Origin: VXMF01 sp965206775 | GTDB taxonomy: Bacteria > Acidobacteriota > Terriglobia > Bryobacterales > UBA6623 | DNA length: 64,000 nucleotides | Assembly: GCA_965206775.1 (NCBI GenBank) | Contig: CBDBKU010000003.1 | Coordinates: 620,001 to 684,000 of the forward strand | Reading direction: 5' to 3' | Shown here: positions 61,937 to 64,000 of the stretch, one piece after another | Layout of the letters: each line of letters opens with the position of its first letter | How positions within the stretch are numbered: position 1 is the stretch's first letter | The notes under the pieces: model-generated | The model's database searches: none | What the model was told of the DNA's origin: nothing | The model's input: only the letters and a program-made list of their open reading frames with translations | Translations under genes and position numbers: made by a program

Positions 61937-62767
61937 CTACCGGTCGGCCGTCGACCTGAGGTCGATGAACGGGACAGAACCCCCCGTGACTTGGGGAAGC
62001 ACGCCGTCCCACTTCTCGATCGCGCGCAGCTGGAGAATCGTCTCCGTGATCGTCTCTCGCTGCAGGCGCTGCGACTCGGCTTCCGCCGTCGCCTCGGTAA
62101 CTTTCTGCTCGGCTTCGATCTTGATTCGCTCCAAGTCGCGTTGCGCCTTGAGTGCGTTCTGCTCGGCCGTTTGCTTCGCCTCGATCGCCTGGTTGAACAC
62201 GTCCGAGAAGGTGAAGTCGACAATATTGAACTCGTCGACCATGATGTTGCGGGGTATCAGGCGTTCCGCGAGCATTTCCTTGATGAGCGTGGAAACTTCG
62301 GCCCGGCGCGTGATCAATTCCTCGGCCGTGAACTGCGCGGTAGCTGCCTTCACAGCTTCCTGCACCGAAGGGTCGATGAGCCGCTCCTTGTATAGCGTGC
62401 CCACCTCCTGGTAAAGCTGCGCAGCCTCGTCGGGGGCTATGTGGTAGTTGAGCGCAATCCGAGAATGCACTGTCTGCAAGTCCTTGGACGACGCCGATGC
62501 CTCCGTCTCCGCTTTGTGGATTCGGACGTCGATCGGGACGATTGCCTGGATTAACGGGATCTTGAGTTGCAGTCCCTCGCCGCGAACACCTTGTTGAACG
62601 CCTCCGAACTTCGAGAAGACGACGCCGCGCTCGCCTGCTCCTATGATCTGAAACGAGTTGAACGCGATGATCAGCAGAACGACGAGCCCGGCGATCGAGG
62701 CGATGCCGCCGCCGAAAATGCGCCGCAACGAGTCGCCCAATGAATCGATCTGGATATCTCCACGCAT
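61937..62767 (-). CDS. Prohibitin-like SPFH/Band 7 membrane protein
   Basis: A 276-residue inner-membrane protein starting at the ATG at 62767, preceded by GGAGG with 7-bp spacing. One N-terminal membrane segment (IASIAGLVVLLIIAFNSFQII) is followed by the SPFH/PHB domain (GVVFSKFGGVQQGVRGEGLQLKIPLIQAIVPIDVR) and a coiled-coil (EAKQTAEQNALKAQRDLERIKIEAEQKVTEATAEAESQRLQ). The pattern is prohibitin, a ring-forming scaffold that often controls FtsH-type proteases. An in-frame start at 62797 lacks a ribosome site. Confidence 0.9.
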   Translation of the reverse strand: MRGDIQIDSLGDSLRRIFGGGIASIAGLVVLLIIAFNSFQIIGAGERGVVFSKFGGVQQGVRGEGLQLKIPLIQAIVPIDVRIHKAETEASASSKDLQTVHSRIALNYHIAPDEAAQLYQEVGTLYKERLIDPSVQEAVKAATAQFTAEELITRRAEVSTLIKEMLAERLIPRNIMVDEFNIVDFTFSDVFNQAIEAKQTAEQNALKAQRDLERIKIEAEQKVTEATAEAESQRLQRETITETILQLRAIEKWDGVLPQVTGGSVPFIDLRSTADR

Positions 62768-62903
62768 GTCATTACCTCCGATTGGTTTGACGGCCACACG
62801 AGCACGGGCGCGCGCCGAAATCTTTGGCGCTTGCGCTGATGGCTCTACTTACTAGCTTATCGGACGGATTCGAGTCCGGCGCGCGGCGTGCTGACGAGTC
62901 CCC

Positions 62904-64000
62904 TCAGTGCGGCAGCGAGAATACAAAGATCGAGGTGCCGGCCGCAGTCGCAATGTACTGGCGCCCTTCGAATCTGTAGGTGATTGCGGGGGCTCGAACC
63001 GGACCGCCGGCTTGGAGCCTCCAGAGCGGCTTGCCGGTGGCCGCGTCCAGGGCCATGAGATAGCCCTCGAGCGTGCCGGCGAACAGCAATCCGCCCCCGG
63101 TTGAGAGTAGACCGCTCGTCGGCGGGCTGACCAGCGGGAAACGCCAGCGCGTGTCTCCATTCGACGGATCGACCGCAATGATCGAACCTTCCCTGGGTTC
63201 GCCGGTCACGTTCTCCATGGCGCTTCCCAGGTAGTACTCTCCTTCAACGAAATCCTGCGTCGTCCCGTGGTAGATCTGGCAGCCGTCGCCGCTGTTGAAG
63301 TAATACAGGCCAGTCTGCGGGCTATAGCTCGTGGGGTGCCAGTTGTGTCCTCCGCCCATGCCGGGGCAGGTCAGCGTCCCCTCGTCGGTCGGCTCGCGCC
63401 CGGGAATCAGGATTGGACGCCCGTCCGGACCGATGCCGTCAGCCCAGTTCACATCGGTATAGGCGCGAGCAAAGAGGAACTCGCCGCTCGACCTGTCAAG
63501 TGCGTAGAAATGCCCGTTGCGGTTGGCCTGGACGAGCGCCTTCCGCCCCTTCCCGTCCACTTGCATGTCAACGAGGACCGGATCGGCGACGGAATCCCAG
63601 TCATGGACATCGTGAGGAGTGAACTGGAAGTGCCAGCGCAGCTCCCCTGTGTCGGCGTCTAGGGCAACCATGCTGTCGCTGTAGAGGTTGTCGCCGGGGC
63701 GCGGCGCGCCGTCCAGATCCGGTCCCGGATTCCCCGTACCCCAATAGATCAGGTTCAGGTCCGGGTCGTAGCTGCCAGTAATCCAGGTCGATGCCCCGCC
63801 CCGCTTCCACGAATCGCCTCCCCATGTCTCGTTCCCAGGCTCGCCGGGACCGGGTACGGTCCAGAAACGCCAGACACGTTTCCCCGTCCCCGCGTCATAG
63901 GCGTCGATGAAGTCCCGCGTCCCGAATTCGGCGCCTGCAATTCCGATCACCACCTTGTCCCCGACTATCAGCGGTGCCACGGTGTTCGAATAGCCCTTGC
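62904..64000 (-). CDS. PQQ-dependent alcohol dehydrogenase-type quinoprotein, N-terminus beyond window edge
   Basis: Periplasmic beta-propeller dehydrogenase. About 365 C-terminal residues are present and the frame runs off the right edge (reading KGYSNTVAPLIVGDKVVIG at the start). Propeller tryptophan-docking repeats are visible (DAYDAGTGKRVWRFWT, VALDADTGELRWHFQ, IAVDPSNGDTRWRFP, ALDAATGKPLWRLQAG), with GNETWGGDSWKRGGASTW, SYDPDLNLIYWGTGNPGPD and TPHDVHDWD, which hold PQQ and metal contacts. No C-terminal heme domain is present. The exact alcohol or aldehyde substrate is unknown. Confidence 0.88.
   Translation of the reverse strand, partial: KGYSNTVAPLIVGDKVVIGIAGAEFGTRDFIDAYDAGTGKRVWRFWTVPGPGEPGNETWGGDSWKRGGASTWITGSYDPDLNLIYWGTGNPGPDLDGAPRPGDNLYSDSMVALDADTGELRWHFQFTPHDVHDWDSVADPVLVDMQVDGKGRKALVQANRNGHFYALDRSSGEFLFARAYTDVNWADGIGPDGRPILIPGREPTDEGTLTCPGMGGGHNWHPTSYSPQTGLYYFNSGDGCQIYHGTTQDFVEGEYYLGSAMENVTGEPREGSIIAVDPSNGDTRWRFPLVSPPTSGLLSTGGGLLFAGTLEGYLMALDAATGKPLWRLQAGGPVRAPAITYRFEGRQYIATAAGTSIFVFSLPH

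Overview
The window is GC-rich bacterial DNA, probably from a member of the Acidobacteriota. That assignment is inference from gene content: a 1,122-residue Oar-like TonB-dependent receptor, an ASPIC/UnbV FG-GAP protein beside secreted TPR proteins, sulfatases, a 3-keto-glycoside-type hydrolase beside a Tat-exported Gfo/Idh oxidoreductase, a quinoprotein dehydrogenase and a form II CoxL cluster. No rRNA, tRNA or CRISPR array was found.

Layout. 1-13.4 kb: housekeeping and periplasmic genes (proS cut by the window edge, gamma-glutamyltransferase, a SoxC-like sulfite dehydrogenase with a small cytochrome c, ychF, an M20 dipeptidase, a sulfatase, the FG-GAP protein and two secreted TPR proteins). 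13.7-20.4 kb: a decayed integrase-type IS, the TonB receptor with a strong promoter, and an intact IS1634-family element. 20.4-31.9 kb: a bacterioferritin with a degenerate ferroxidase centre, a frameshifted DUF1080 gene, a Gfo/Idh protein, an esterase, rhaA, an NCS1 transporter, and a probable hydroxyproline module (enolase-superfamily dehydratase, OCD-family reductase, Na+-symporter). 32.7-39.1 kb: a six-gene coxSLMDEG operon. 39.5-46 kb: a second sulfatase, an IS4 remnant, a SEC-C protein and a membrane dipeptidase.

46.2-61.6 kb is the accessory region of most interest. It opens with an ISAs1-type transposon whose transposase carries an N-terminal DruA (DUF4338) domain, with a perfect 10-bp target duplication. 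Right after it lies a four-gene defence-like operon: a large Eco57I/type IIG-like adenine methyltransferase, an XRE/ImmA-IrrE metallopeptidase, a DUF4411 PIN protein, and a PLD-nuclease/SNF2-helicase fusion. Both large genes are broken by insertion sequences. A 2,165-bp IS1634-family element sits in the methyltransferase. A 1,963-bp ISAzo13-family element, using a probable A9 programmed frameshift, sits inside the HxK catalytic motif of the PLD domain. Removing each element plus one 4-bp target copy (TTAG and TAAG) restores the frames exactly, giving proteins of 1,349 and 1,119 residues, so the disruptions look recent. The window ends with a prohibitin-like SPFH protein and a partial PQQ dehydrogenase.
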